From an uncultured Saprospiraceae bacterium (GTDB lineage: Bacteria > Bacteroidota > Bacteroidia > Chitinophagales > Saprospiraceae): 64,000 nt of DNA. The stretch spans positions 51,569-115,568 of the forward strand of contig CAJQRD010000003.1 in the NCBI GenBank assembly GCA_905480605.1, written 5' to 3'. The translations under genes and the position numbers were made by a program. Below, in pieces: positions 1-8,440 of the stretch. The notes below the pieces were generated by a model that was not told where the DNA came from, ran no database searches, and saw only the letters and a list, made by a program, of their open reading frames with translations. Positions within the stretch are counted from its first letter, which is position 1. Each line of letters begins with the position of its first letter.

Positions 1-1
1 T

Positions 2-1432
2 AAGCTTTCGATTATACACTTCTGGGCATTGATATTTATATACATATGGGCAGGTCCGCACCATTTATTATATACTTCATTGCCTGATTGGGCTCAATCA
101 TTAGGAACTGCATTTAGTTTGATGCTAATTGCGCCTTCATGGGGTGGAATGTTAAATGGACTATTGACGTTAAGAGGTGCTTGGGATAAAGTGAGAAGAG
201 ATCCCATACTTAAGTTTATGGTAGTTGCTGTAACCGCATATGGTATGGCAACTTTGGAAGGTCCGTTATTAAGTATCAAATCAATAAATGCAATTAGTCA
301 CTATACAGATTGGACTGTAGGTCATGTGCATGTCGGTACTTTGGGATGGAATGGTATGTTGACCTTTGGTATTCTTTACTGGCTATGGCCACGATTATAT
401 GGTACAAAATTATTTTCAACGAAATTGGCCAATCAGCATTTTTGGCTAGGAACGCTAGGCACTTTATTTTACACCATCCCATTATATTGGGCAGGATGGA
501 CACAAAGTATGATGTGGAAGAAATTTACAGAAGATGGCTTTTTAGCATATGGTAATTTCTTAGAAACAGTTACGCAGATAATTCCTATGTATATGATAAG
601 AGCAGTAGGTGGAACAATCTACGTCATAGGAGTATTTCTCATGATTTATAATCTTTGGAAAACGGCTCAGGCTGGAAAACTAATTGAGAATGTAGAAGCA
701 AGTGCTCCTCCTAGAGAAAAATATGTTGCACATAAAGGAGAACACTGGCACAGATGGATAGAACGAAGACCAGTTCAGTTATTGGTAATAAGTGCTGTAG
801 TTGTACTGATTGGAGGACTTGTTGAGATTTTCCCAATGCTGGTCATAGATAATAATGTTCCAAAAATTGAAAGTGTCAAACCATACACTGCACTTGAGCT
901 AGAAGGTAGAGACATCTACATCAGAGAAGGTTGTGTCGGGTGTCACTCACAAATGATTAGACCATTTCGGTCTGAGACTGAACGGTATGGAGAATTTTCA
1001 AAATCAGGTGAGTTTATTTACGATAGACCATTTTTATGGGGAAGTAAACGAACGGGACCAGACCTACATCGTATTGGACAAAAGTATCCAGACAGTTGGC
1101 ACTTTAACCACATGTATGATCCGGAAAGTATGTCTCCTGGATCAATCATGCCGCCTTATCCTTGGCTACTAGATCAAGATATAAATACTGATTATACCGC
1201 TGCTAAGATTAGAGTTCTGAAAATGCTTAACACACCTTATCCTCACAATTATGAAAATGAGGCCGTGGACAAACTTAAAGCGCAAGCTAAAATAATAGCC
1301 AAATCTATTGTTGAAGAACTTGCCGAAGAAGAAATAGACTTGGAAGTATTAGAAACCAAAGAAATTGTAGCTCTAATCGCTTACTTGCAAAGATTAGGTA
1401 CAGATATAAAACCTAAAACATTAGATAAATAA
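2..1432 (+). CDS. ccoNO: cbb3 cytochrome c oxidase fused subunits I and II (CcoN-CcoO), 5'-truncated by window edge
   Basis: Catalytic heme-copper subunit CcoN fused to the membrane-anchored c-type cytochrome CcoO; it reduces O2 to water and pumps protons at the cytoplasmic membrane. The frame is open to base 2, so the TTG at 29 is internal and the N-terminal part of CcoN lies outside the window. Visible CcoN motifs include WAGPHHLLYT, PSWGGMLNG and HYTDWTVGHVH (heme/copper histidines). After a cytoplasmic linker and one membrane segment comes the CcoO part, with heme c motif CVGCH at 932-946 and a Met-ligand region SPGSIMPPYPWL. The fusion is the usual Bacteroidota arrangement. It is the first gene in view of a tight operon with ccoQ, ccoP, ccoG and ccoH. 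Confidence 0.97.
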   Translation, partial: KLSIIHFWALIFIYIWAGPHHLLYTSLPDWAQSLGTAFSLMLIAPSWGGMLNGLLTLRGAWDKVRRDPILKFMVVAVTAYGMATLEGPLLSIKSINAISHYTDWTVGHVHVGTLGWNGMLTFGILYWLWPRLYGTKLFSTKLANQHFWLGTLGTLFYTIPLYWAGWTQSMMWKKFTEDGFLAYGNFLETVTQIIPMYMIRAVGGTIYVIGVFLMIYNLWKTAQAGKLIENVEASAPPREKYVAHKGEHWHRWIERRPVQLLVISAVVVLIGGLVEIFPMLVIDNNVPKIESVKPYTALELEGRDIYIREGCVGCHSQMIRPFRSETERYGEFSKSGEFIYDRPFLWGSKRTGPDLHRIGQKYPDSWHFNHMYDPESMSPGSIMPPYPWLLDQDINTDYTAAKIRVLKMLNTPYPHNYENEAVDKLKAQAKIIAKSIVEELAEEEIDLEVLETKEIVALIAYLQRLGTDIKPKTLDK

Positions 1433-1444
1433 AACAATTAAATC

Positions 1445-1630
1445 ATGTATAAATATATATTAGAAACTGCAGGTAATATTAATTGGATGGCCTTGTTTGC
1501 TTTGTTAACTTTTGTAACAATATTTACACTATCTGCATATCTTGTTTTCAGAAAAGATAAAGAGGAATTAAATAGATTATCAAGTTTACCACTAGCTGAT
1601 GATGACCCTATTATTGTCAAATCTAATTAA
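1445..1630 (+). CDS. ccoQ: CcoQ-like small cbb3 oxidase subunit
   Basis: 61-residue protein with one transmembrane helix (about residues 14-34) and a short charged cytoplasmic tail, the layout of CcoQ/FixQ, which stabilises the cbb3 complex. Sequence identity in this family is low, so the call rests mainly on position: 12 nt after ccoNO and 11 nt before ccoP, in the canonical N-O-Q-P order. No cofactor-binding motif is expected or seen. Confidence 0.8.
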   Translation: MYKYILETAGNINWMALFALLTFVTIFTLSAYLVFRKDKEELNRLSSLPLADDDPIIVKSN

Positions 1631-1641
1631 TAAAGAGGAAC

Positions 1642-2538
1642 ATGAAAACTAAAGCAATTAACTTAATCGGTGTAATATTACTTTTGCCAACTATTACTTT
1701 TTCAACACCTACAGCAGGAAGTGCAAAGTTTCAATGGATTTTTGAAAATATAGTTTTGGTATTAGGTTTGTTGGTTATTATAGCCGTCTTCTTCTCGCTG
1801 TGGAATTTGGCCAGTGCAATAATGAATCAAAAAATTGATGAATTACGCGGTGGAGAATCTATAGAGACGATAAAAAAAGGACCATCTATATTTAAAAAAT
1901 TATATGACAAATCCTGGAACCTAATTCCTATGGATAAGGAAGCAGATTTTGATTTAGGTCATGACTATGATGGTATTAGAGAATTAGACAACTCGCTTCC
2001 TCCATGGTGGACATATACATTTTACCTTACCATAGTATGGGCAATTGGATATATCTTTGTTTTTCATATGTCTGATATCGGTCAAAGCCAAAGTACAGAA
2101 TATGCAGTAGAAATGGAAGATGCTAGAATTGCCAAGAGAAACTTCCTTGCAAGTAAACCAGATGATGTCAATGAAAGCAATGTAATTTTTGTTGGAGATC
2201 CTGAAGCTCTCGAAATTGGTAAAACAAGGTTTATTCTTTCTTGTGCTGCATGTCACAATGTTGATGGTCGTGGAGGAGTAGGGCCAAATCTAACGGATGA
2301 GTATTGGATTAATGGTGGTAGTATACAAGATATATTTAAAACTATAAAATATGGTGTTCCTCAAAAGGGAATGATAGCTTGGGCTTCACAAATTCAACCT
2401 TCAACAATGCAGAAGGTTGCCAGTTATATTTTGACTTTACAGGGGACAAATCCACCAGAACCAAAAGCACCTCAAGGAGAAATTTATGTAAGAGAAGAAC
2501 CAATTCAAGTGACCGAAGCAATAGAGGAAGAACAATAA
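1642..2538 (+). CDS. ccoP: cbb3 oxidase subunit III, single-heme c-type cytochrome (CcoP)
   Basis: 298 residues. A hydrophobic N-terminus (signal-like, about 5-22), a membrane helix at about 33-53, a cytoplasmic stretch and a second helix around residues 122-141 (WWTYTFYLTIVWAIGYIF) precede a periplasmic cytochrome c domain. Only one heme c motif is present, CAACH at 2242-2256; proteobacterial CcoP has two, whereas the short single-heme form is common in Bacteroidota. CcoP passes electrons from soluble cytochrome c or the bc-type complex to CcoO. The acidic tail after the heme domain has no recognised motif. It is 4 nt from ccoG, so translational coupling is likely. Confidence 0.95.
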   Translation: MKTKAINLIGVILLLPTITFSTPTAGSAKFQWIFENIVLVLGLLVIIAVFFSLWNLASAIMNQKIDELRGGESIETIKKGPSIFKKLYDKSWNLIPMDKEADFDLGHDYDGIRELDNSLPPWWTYTFYLTIVWAIGYIFVFHMSDIGQSQSTEYAVEMEDARIAKRNFLASKPDDVNESNVIFVGDPEALEIGKTRFILSCAACHNVDGRGGVGPNLTDEYWINGGSIQDIFKTIKYGVPQKGMIAWASQIQPSTMQKVASYILTLQGTNPPEPKAPQGEIYVREEPIQVTEAIEEEQ

Positions 2539-2542
2539 AACT

Positions 2543-4042
2543 ATGAGCAGCACCAATCAGGAAGATTATCGTGACTCAATTGCTACGGTGGATAACTCAG
2601 GCAAACGAATTTGGATTTATCCTAAAAAGCCCAAAGGTGGTTTTTATAATAAAAGAAAGCTAGTCACATATATACTATTACTGATCTTATTTGGATTACC
2701 ATTTATAAAATACAATGGTAATCCACTGGTGCTTTTTAATATACCTAAAGGTGAGTTTATTATCTTTGGAATTTATTTTGCACCCCAAGATTTTCATCTC
2801 TTTGTAATTGCAATGCTCATCGGAATCGTTTTCATTGTCTTGTTTACTGTAATATTCGGTCGTATATTCTGCGGCTGGGTTTGTCCTCAAACAATATTTA
2901 TGGAAATGGTATTCCGTCGTATTGAATACTGGATAGAAGGTGACTACAAAGCACAAATAAGACTAAATAAGAGCAATTGGAATCAAAACAAGAAACTCGC
3001 GAAAAAAACATTAAAACATTTTCTATTTATTCTTGTATCAGCTGTAATTGCACATACTTTCTTGTCCTATATTATTGGTATTGATGCACTATGGGAATTG
3101 ATGACATCACCAGTAGATGCTCATTGGACTGGATTATTTGCAATGATAGGTTTTACAACAGTGTTCTATGGTGTATTTGCTTTTATGCGAGAGCAAGTGT
3201 GTACAACAATTTGTCCTTATGGTAGATTACAAGGTGTGTTGCTCGACGAAAACTCACTAGCTGTAGCTTATGATTTTGAAAGAGGTGAACCTAGAGGCAA
3301 ATTGGTAAAGGCTAAAAAAGGGAAAAAATCTGAATGCAAAGATGGATGTTCGACATGTAAAACCAATGATTCCTCATGCCCATCAAAAACATTAAATGCC
3401 ACATTGGAAAACTTCCTACCAGAACCCAAAGGAGATTGCATCGACTGTAACCTTTGTGTTCATGTCTGTCCAACTGGAATAGATATAAGAAACGGTACAC
3501 AATTAGAATGTGTCAACTGTACTGCTTGTATGGATGCCTGTGATGAAGTCATGATTAAGATAAAGAAGCCCACAAGGTTGATTAGAATAGACAGTTATAA
3601 TGGAATAGCAACAGGAGCCAGGTCACTTTGGAATACAAGAGTAGCGGCATACTCCCTCGTATTAATATCCCTAATTGTCTTGGAGTCATTTCTATTTATA
3701 TCTAGATCAAGTATTGAAACTCTATTCTTACGTACTCCTGGAATGCTTTACCAAAAACAAGACGATGGTTACATAAGTAATCTATACAATTACCAATTGA
3801 TAAATAAAACAGATTTAGAATCTGAAATAACATTTATTGTAAAAGATATAGAAGGCGCGATAATTGAAGTAGTAGGTGAAGCACCAAGAACACAAATTAG
3901 AAAAATATCAGAAGGTGCAGTTTTTATAAAACTACCAGCTTCATCACTTTCTTCTAGAAAAACAAATCTTGTTATAGAAGTCATCGCTGATGATAAAGTT
4001 ATAGATAAAGTTAAAACAAGTTTTTTAGGACCAAGAAAATAA
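2543..4042 (+). CDS. ccoG: cbb3 oxidase accessory ferredoxin-like protein CcoG (FixG/RdxA)
   Basis: 499 residues, about five membrane helices, and a polyferredoxin core. The CGWVCPQT motif after helix 2, a second cysteine group around residues 220-225 (TTICPYG), and two 4Fe-4S clusters built from CIDCNLCVHVCP and CVNCTACMDACD are visible. A C-terminal immunoglobulin-like periplasmic domain follows the last helix, as in FixG_C. CcoG is reported to reduce Cu(II) to Cu(I) for cbb3 assembly. The gene sits between ccoP and ccoH with gaps of 4 and 7 nt. Confidence 0.95.
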   Translation: MSSTNQEDYRDSIATVDNSGKRIWIYPKKPKGGFYNKRKLVTYILLLILFGLPFIKYNGNPLVLFNIPKGEFIIFGIYFAPQDFHLFVIAMLIGIVFIVLFTVIFGRIFCGWVCPQTIFMEMVFRRIEYWIEGDYKAQIRLNKSNWNQNKKLAKKTLKHFLFILVSAVIAHTFLSYIIGIDALWELMTSPVDAHWTGLFAMIGFTTVFYGVFAFMREQVCTTICPYGRLQGVLLDENSLAVAYDFERGEPRGKLVKAKKGKKSECKDGCSTCKTNDSSCPSKTLNATLENFLPEPKGDCIDCNLCVHVCPTGIDIRNGTQLECVNCTACMDACDEVMIKIKKPTRLIRIDSYNGIATGARSLWNTRVAAYSLVLISLIVLESFLFISRSSIETLFLRTPGMLYQKQDDGYISNLYNYQLINKTDLESEITFIVKDIEGAIIEVVGEAPRTQIRKISEGAVFIKLPASSLSSRKTNLVIEVIADDKVIDKVKTSFLGPRK

Positions 4043-4049
4043 AAACAAA

Positions 4050-4475
4050 ATGAAAATGAACTGGGGTTATGGCATAATGATTTTTTACATCTGCTTTGCA
4101 AGTACGTTGCTATTTGTTTTGATACAATCCTTTGGTGTCAAACACAACTTGGTTGTTGACAATTATTACGATAATGACCTGGCATATCAAACTACAATTG
4201 ACAAAAAAAATAATTACTTAAAGTCAAATAATGTTATTATTAAGACGAAGAAGAAAGAAGATAAAATTGAATTTAATTTTATACGCACCAAATCATTAAG
4301 TGGTAATATACACTTCTATCGTCCTTCAAATAAAGATGAGGATTTCATTATTCCTATTCTTGAAAGTACATTTACATTTGACACAAAAAATATTTCAAAT
4401 GGCAAATGGAAGGTAAAGATAGACTGGCAAGATGAAAATGTATTTTATTATCATGAAAAGGATATCTATTTGTAA
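4050..4475 (+). CDS. ccoH: CcoH/FixH family cbb3 assembly protein
   Basis: 141 residues with one N-terminal transmembrane anchor (about residues 7-27) and a periplasmic beta-rich domain containing a conserved-looking HNLVVDNYYDNDLAYQ segment, as in FixH. CcoH is needed for assembly or stability of the cbb3 complex. ATG at 4050 is used; an in-frame ATG two codons on is an equally possible start. The stop codon overlaps the next start (TAATG), so the downstream membrane protein is probably translationally coupled. Confidence 0.85.
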   Translation: MKMNWGYGIMIFYICFASTLLFVLIQSFGVKHNLVVDNYYDNDLAYQTTIDKKNNYLKSNNVIIKTKKKEDKIEFNFIRTKSLSGNIHFYRPSNKDEDFIIPILESTFTFDTKNISNGKWKVKIDWQDENVFYYHEKDIYL

Positions 4476-5173
4476 TGTACTACCTAGGACTGACATTGGG
4501 GCTTTTTGGAAGTTTGCATTGCATCGGAATGTGTGGTCCACTGGCAATAGCTTTCTGTATCAGACCCAATGCTACAAAGTCACAAATATTATTTAATGCC
4601 TTGACATACAATATAGGTCGAACATTAACCTATACCCTATTGGGAATAATATTTGGATCAATAGGTTCGTTCCTCTTTCTAGTGGATCTTCAAAAATATC
4701 TCTCTATAATAATTGGAGTTATCCTCATAACCTCAGTGCTGTTTTCTTTAGATCTTGAATCGCGTTTTAATAAGATTTCCTTTTTAAGCAGGATCAATTT
4801 TTATATAAAAAACAAGATATCAAAACTTGTAAGTTTATCCCAGACCAAATCACCATTGAGCTTAGGAATGATTAATGGTTTGCTTCCATGTGGGTTGGTT
4901 TACTTAGCCATAGCTGGAGCATTATCTTCACAGACTATGATGAGTGGTGCATTGTTTATGATGATGTTTGGATTAGGCACAATCCCGGCCTTATTTTTAT
5001 TAGTTATCGGTTCTCAATCTATTAGTCCAAAAATAAGGTCCAGATTTAGGCAGTCCCTTCCTTTTGTAAATATTCTATTTGGTATATTCTTAATCTACAG
5101 AGGTGTAGCGGTGGATATGCCAGAGAGTTTAAATTTTTGGGAGGCGATTAAGAATCCTATTTTATGTCATTAG
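4475..5173 (+). CDS. Sulfite exporter TauE/SafE-like membrane protein (cbb3-linked, COG2836 type)
   Basis: 232 residues, six predicted membrane helices. The N-terminal GLFGSLHCIGMCGPLA motif carries a His and two Cys in the first helix and is repeated in spirit by NGLLPCGLVYLA in the second half. This is the DsbD-like subfamily of TauE/SafE annotated next to cco genes in many bacteria, where roles in copper or thiol handling during oxidase maturation have been suggested. It overlaps ccoH by one base. True sulfite export is not implied by the name. It is the last gene of the visible cco operon. Confidence 0.85.
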   Translation: MYYLGLTLGLFGSLHCIGMCGPLAIAFCIRPNATKSQILFNALTYNIGRTLTYTLLGIIFGSIGSFLFLVDLQKYLSIIIGVILITSVLFSLDLESRFNKISFLSRINFYIKNKISKLVSLSQTKSPLSLGMINGLLPCGLVYLAIAGALSSQTMMSGALFMMMFGLGTIPALFLLVIGSQSISPKIRSRFRQSLPFVNILFGIFLIYRGVAVDMPESLNFWEAIKNPILCH

Positions 5174-5297
5174 TTTTATTTAGTCGACAAATAGATCCGC
5201 AATCAATTAAATAGACAACCACACATAATTATAAAAAAGACCGAACTGAATAGCCCGACCTCTTCTAGAATACCCAATCTAAAAATGATCATTATTC

Positions 5298-5666
5298 TTA
5301 TTTTACAATTACTGTTGATGACATTTCCACAACACCTCTGTTTAAAAACAAAAATGTATATTGACCTTTCTCAAAAAGAGATTTGCTTATTGTTATTTTT
5401 TTAGAGTTTATTAGAAGATGATATATAACATCACCAATACTATTTACTACATATATTACATCTACGATTTCAGAAGTCTTAAAAATGATAGAAGAATTAG
5501 AATTGCTGTAATTTAGTTCCAAAAAATAATTATTACCATTTTCAGTATCAACACTTACAAAAATTTCATTATTTTCAAAAATCAAATCTTTATCTAAAAA
5601 ATTGTTTGCAGATAAATTACCTGAAACCATAATAACCAATAATAAAAGAAAATTTGAATACTTCAT
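5298..5666 (-). CDS. Small secreted protein of unknown function with sorting-tail-like C-terminus
   Basis: 122 residues from the ATG at 5666; the longer frame starting at 5711 is less likely because MKYSNFLLLLVIMVSGNLSA is a clean signal peptide beginning at 5666. The rest is beta-rich and Asn/Ser-rich. The final ~50 residues resemble a T9SS type A sorting domain in pattern (hydrophobic strand, GDVIY, FEKGQYTFLF, terminal VIVK), but the match is weak. I do not recognise a function. It lies downstream of ccoI on the same strand and convergent with the cco operon. Confidence 0.55.
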   Translation of the reverse strand: MKYSNFLLLLVIMVSGNLSANNFLDKDLIFENNEIFVSVDTENGNNYFLELNYSNSNSSIIFKTSEIVDVIYVVNSIGDVIYHLLINSKKITISKSLFEKGQYTFLFLNRGVVEMSSTVIVK

Positions 5667-5818
5667 TTTGTAGTGTTTACTATTTTGACGTTCTAAAAAC
5701 TTAAGCGTCACTACTTCAAGGAGATAATAGAAGGTAATGTAAGGTAGTTGTCATACTTCATGTTAAATGCAAAACAGTTTACATTTAATACCAGTATTAT
5801 TGAATCAGTTCTATTTAA

Positions 5819-8200
5819 TTAAATGCTTTTCACTTTTAATCGAAAAACGATCAATGAAACAGAAAGACCGTATATTATTACGGTTATTGAACTCAAAGGC
5901 ATTAAAATAGCAGCAACAACAGGACTTAGGTTTCCTGTTATTGCAAATGCTAAACCTATAACATTGTATAGAAAAGCTAGGAAAAAAGCACCATAAACTA
6001 TTTTACGCGCAGCTTTAATGAAGCCTATAAACTGATCAAACTTTGAAAACACATCAGCCTGAATAATAGCGTCACATGCTGGTGAAAAATTATTAACATC
6101 ATCAGATATTACAATACCAATATCACTTTGTTTTAAGGCTCCTGCATCATTAAGGCCATCGCCAATCATCATCACTTTTACATCATCCCTTTGCAATGAT
6201 CTTATATAATTTAATTTATCATCTGGCGAGGCATTAAATGTCAAACTAATATCACTACCAAATAACTTCTGCATTCTTGAGGCTTCATTATTGCTGTCAC
6301 CAGATAAAAGTGACAAACCAAATTGCTGGTGTAATGAACCAATAACTTCTTTAATATTGTTTCGAAGATTGTGTTTAATTTCAAAACACCCTTTATAGAT
6401 TCCATCAATTTCGACAAACACACCGGACTTAACACTCTTATCCAAATTGAATATAAAAGCATCCGAGCCAAGTTTTAAAGTGCTGCCTTGATAGTGAGTA
6501 ACAAGCCCAGATCCAACCGTCTCATTGAAACTCTCTACCTCAGCAGTCAATACTTTTTTGTACTTATCTACAATTGCTTTACTCAAAGGATGATTAGAAT
6601 GTATACAAGAGGATTTGATCAGTATTAGTTCTTGATTTGATAAATTCTCCCCGTCAAAAAGAACAGTCATTCTTTGACTGTCTGTTATTGTTCCTGTCTT
6701 ATCAAATACTGTATGTTCGACATCTTGAATGCGCTCAATGGCTTGGATGTTGCGAATATGAAATCCAGCCTTAGATAAAAAACGCAAAATATTTCCATAT
6801 GTAAAAGGGATAGCCAATGCCAAAGCACATGGACAAGCCACTATCAATACAGAAGTAAATACTGTAAATGCCCTTGATGTATCAATCATTAACCAAATAG
6901 CAAAAGTTAAAAGGGCCAATAATAAAATAGATATCGTAAAATATTTTGAAATCCTATCAATCAACAAACTTGAACTGCTAGACTGTTGATCTTTAAATAC
7001 TTTTTCATTCCAAAGTTGCGTCAATTGAGACTGATCAACCTTCTTTTGAACAAGGACCTCTAAGCTCTCTCCTACTTGTCTGCCACCGGCCAGTAATGAA
7101 TCCCCTTTTACTTTGCTTAACAAATCGGATTCACCAGTTACAAAACTGTAATCAATACGCGCATGACCCTTCACCAGTTCGCAATCTACAGGTATAAGTT
7201 CTAGGTTGCGAATTAACAGCGTGTCTCCAATATTAATTTTATCTATAGAAATAGACAGCCATTGACCCGCCGTTTTTAAAGTAGAAGAAATTGGGAAATA
7301 GGACTTATATGTTCTATCAAAATCTAATTGCTTGTACGTAAAGGATTGGAACCATTTTCCAATTAACAAAAAGAAAATAAATCCAGACAAACTGTCAAGA
7401 TACCCTTCACCTACTTGAAATAAAATCTCATAAACACTGCGTAAAAACAAAGTTGACATTCCTAATATAATTGGAAAATCAAGGTTTAGCTGACCATGTT
7501 TTAATGATATAAATGCAGATTTGAAATAATCGGATGCGCTATACAACAATACCGGAATAATAAGTGCGGTATTAATATATCCCAAATAAAATGCAGAACG
7601 TGCTTCGTGAAAACCGAGATACTCCGGAAAACTTAAGAGCATGATATTTCCAAAAGCAAAACCAGCCAAGCCAATTTTATAGATCAATGATCTATCAATA
7701 TTTACAGATGATTTTTCCTCCAACTGATCAAATTGCAAGATAGGCTCATAACCAATATTAACAAGCAGTTGAACAAGTCCCTTCAAAGAAAGAGTCTCAG
7801 TGTGAAACTGAAACGTTGCTTCTTTTTTTAAGAAATCAACCTTAGCAAAAAAGATTGATTCATTTAATTTTGATATATTTTCCAATAAATACAAGCATGC
7901 GCTACAATGAATTTGAGGTAACTTCAATTTTACTCTAGCTATACCATTTTCATTAAACGCTAATAATTTTTCTATTACTGAATCATCATCAAGAAAATCT
8001 AAATGAGAAGCGTTTTTCTGTTTTAATGAAATACCAGGATGGTTTTCAAATTTATAATAATCAGTTAGGTTATTATCGTCTAAAATTTGATACACCATCA
8101 AGCATCCATTACAGCAAAAAGAATGCTGCTCAATTGTGTGAGACTCGGTAGTACAGGGATCACCGCAATGTTTACATTTGACCATAACATCGATTGACAT
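5819..8200 (-). CDS. ccoI: Copper-translocating P-type ATPase for cbb3 oxidase assembly (CcoI/FixI)
   Basis: 793 residues. Cys9/Cys12 and HSFCCNGC (about 27-33) form the zinc-ribbon-like N-terminus typical of FixI; an HMA domain follows with CSAC at 99-102. Actuator TGES is at 355-358, the membrane CPC metal site at 456-458, the phosphorylation motif DKTGT starts at Asp500, and GDGLNDAGAL closes the P domain. Eight membrane helices are expected. It delivers copper to the CcoN active site from the periplasmic side. It is transcribed away from hemN, with a 33-codon ORF and a CRP/FNR-like site upstream. No ccoS is seen downstream; it may lie beyond the left edge, before ccoN. Confidence 0.95.
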   Translation of the reverse strand: MSIDVMVKCKHCGDPCTTESHTIEQHSFCCNGCLMVYQILDDNNLTDYYKFENHPGISLKQKNASHLDFLDDDSVIEKLLAFNENGIARVKLKLPQIHCSACLYLLENISKLNESIFFAKVDFLKKEATFQFHTETLSLKGLVQLLVNIGYEPILQFDQLEEKSSVNIDRSLIYKIGLAGFAFGNIMLLSFPEYLGFHEARSAFYLGYINTALIIPVLLYSASDYFKSAFISLKHGQLNLDFPIILGMSTLFLRSVYEILFQVGEGYLDSLSGFIFFLLIGKWFQSFTYKQLDFDRTYKSYFPISSTLKTAGQWLSISIDKINIGDTLLIRNLELIPVDCELVKGHARIDYSFVTGESDLLSKVKGDSLLAGGRQVGESLEVLVQKKVDQSQLTQLWNEKVFKDQQSSSSSLLIDRISKYFTISILLLALLTFAIWLMIDTSRAFTVFTSVLIVACPCALALAIPFTYGNILRFLSKAGFHIRNIQAIERIQDVEHTVFDKTGTITDSQRMTVLFDGENLSNQELILIKSSCIHSNHPLSKAIVDKYKKVLTAEVESFNETVGSGLVTHYQGSTLKLGSDAFIFNLDKSVKSGVFVEIDGIYKGCFEIKHNLRNNIKEVIGSLHQQFGLSLLSGDSNNEASRMQKLFGSDISLTFNASPDDKLNYIRSLQRDDVKVMMIGDGLNDAGALKQSDIGIVISDDVNNFSPACDAIIQADVFSKFDQFIGFIKAARKIVYGAFFLAFLYNVIGLAFAITGNLSPVVAAILMPLSSITVIIYGLSVSLIVFRLKVKSI

Positions 8201-8210
8201 ATTTGGTCTA

Positions 8211-8312
8211 TTAAGGTGTCACATATAAAATGGTTGATATAAGAGCTATATTAATCAAGATAATAAAGGATACACCTAGGGTGAACTCTTTGATTGAAGC
8301 GTGATTTTGCAT
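8211..8312 (-). CDS. Candidate 33-residue single-helix membrane peptide in the ccoI leader
   Basis: ATG at 8312, stop at 8213-8211, ending 10 nt before the ccoI start. The product begins MQNHASIKEF and continues as one hydrophobic helix (LGVSFIILINIALISTILYV), giving a cytosolic N-terminus and a single membrane span. It is not recognisably CcoS, which is longer and has a conserved charged tail. The predicted ccoI -7 element (8328-8335) would start transcription around 8323, about 11 nt before this ATG, so the ORF would be the first on the transcript. No strong ribosome-binding site. It could be a small oxidase-associated subunit, a leader, or chance. Confidence 0.4.
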   Translation of the reverse strand: MQNHASIKEFTLGVSFIILINIALISTILYVTP

Positions 8313-8327
8313 AATATTTCTTTTTTT

Positions 8328-8335
8328 CAAAAATA
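8328..8335 (-). promoter_or_regulatory. -7 promoter element for the ccoI transcript
   Basis: Minus-strand TATTTTTG fits the Bacteroidota -7 consensus TAnnTTTG. Exactly 23 nt upstream (minus-strand sense) ends the TGAT-TCTA-ATCA site, the same spacing seen at hemN and at the CBS gene. Confidence 0.55.
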
Positions 8336-8358
8336 AGGAAGGCTTCAAAATACAAAGG

Positions 8359-8370
8359 TGATTCTAATCA
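8359..8370. promoter_or_regulatory. CRP/FNR-type operator (TGAT-N4-ATCA) in the ccoI-hemN intergenic region
   Basis: Perfect half-sites TGAT and ATCA around TCTA. It lies 23 nt from the ccoI -7 element on the minus strand (about -41.5) and 22 bp from the hemN-proximal site, so it may act as the class II site for ccoI and the upstream site (about -63.5) for hemN. Confidence 0.6.
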
Positions 8371-8380
8371 TTATTAACAA

Positions 8381-8392
8381 TGACATGCATCA
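8381..8392. promoter_or_regulatory. CRP/FNR-type operator (TGAC-N4-ATCA) upstream of hemN
   Basis: TGACATGCATCA differs by one base from the site at 11216-11227 before the CBS gene. Its right end is 23 nt from the TACATTTG -7 element of hemN, placing its centre at about -41.5. Confidence 0.6.
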
Positions 8393-8415
8393 TCATAGAC
8401 ACTATGAACTGTACA

Positions 8416-8423
8416 TACATTTG
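8416..8423 (+). promoter_or_regulatory. -7 promoter element for hemN
   Basis: TACATTTG is a full match to TAnnTTTG, 17 nt before the hemN ATG. No -33 TTG is obvious; the operator at 8381-8392 occupies the region just upstream, as expected for an activator-dependent promoter. Confidence 0.6.
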
Positions 8424-8440
8424 GGGCTTAAAGTGCCAAT

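Noticed and set aside
5667..5818. A ccoS gene after ccoI
   Set aside because: Translation of this stretch on the minus strand gives no CcoS-like helix or tail; ccoS may lie left of the window.
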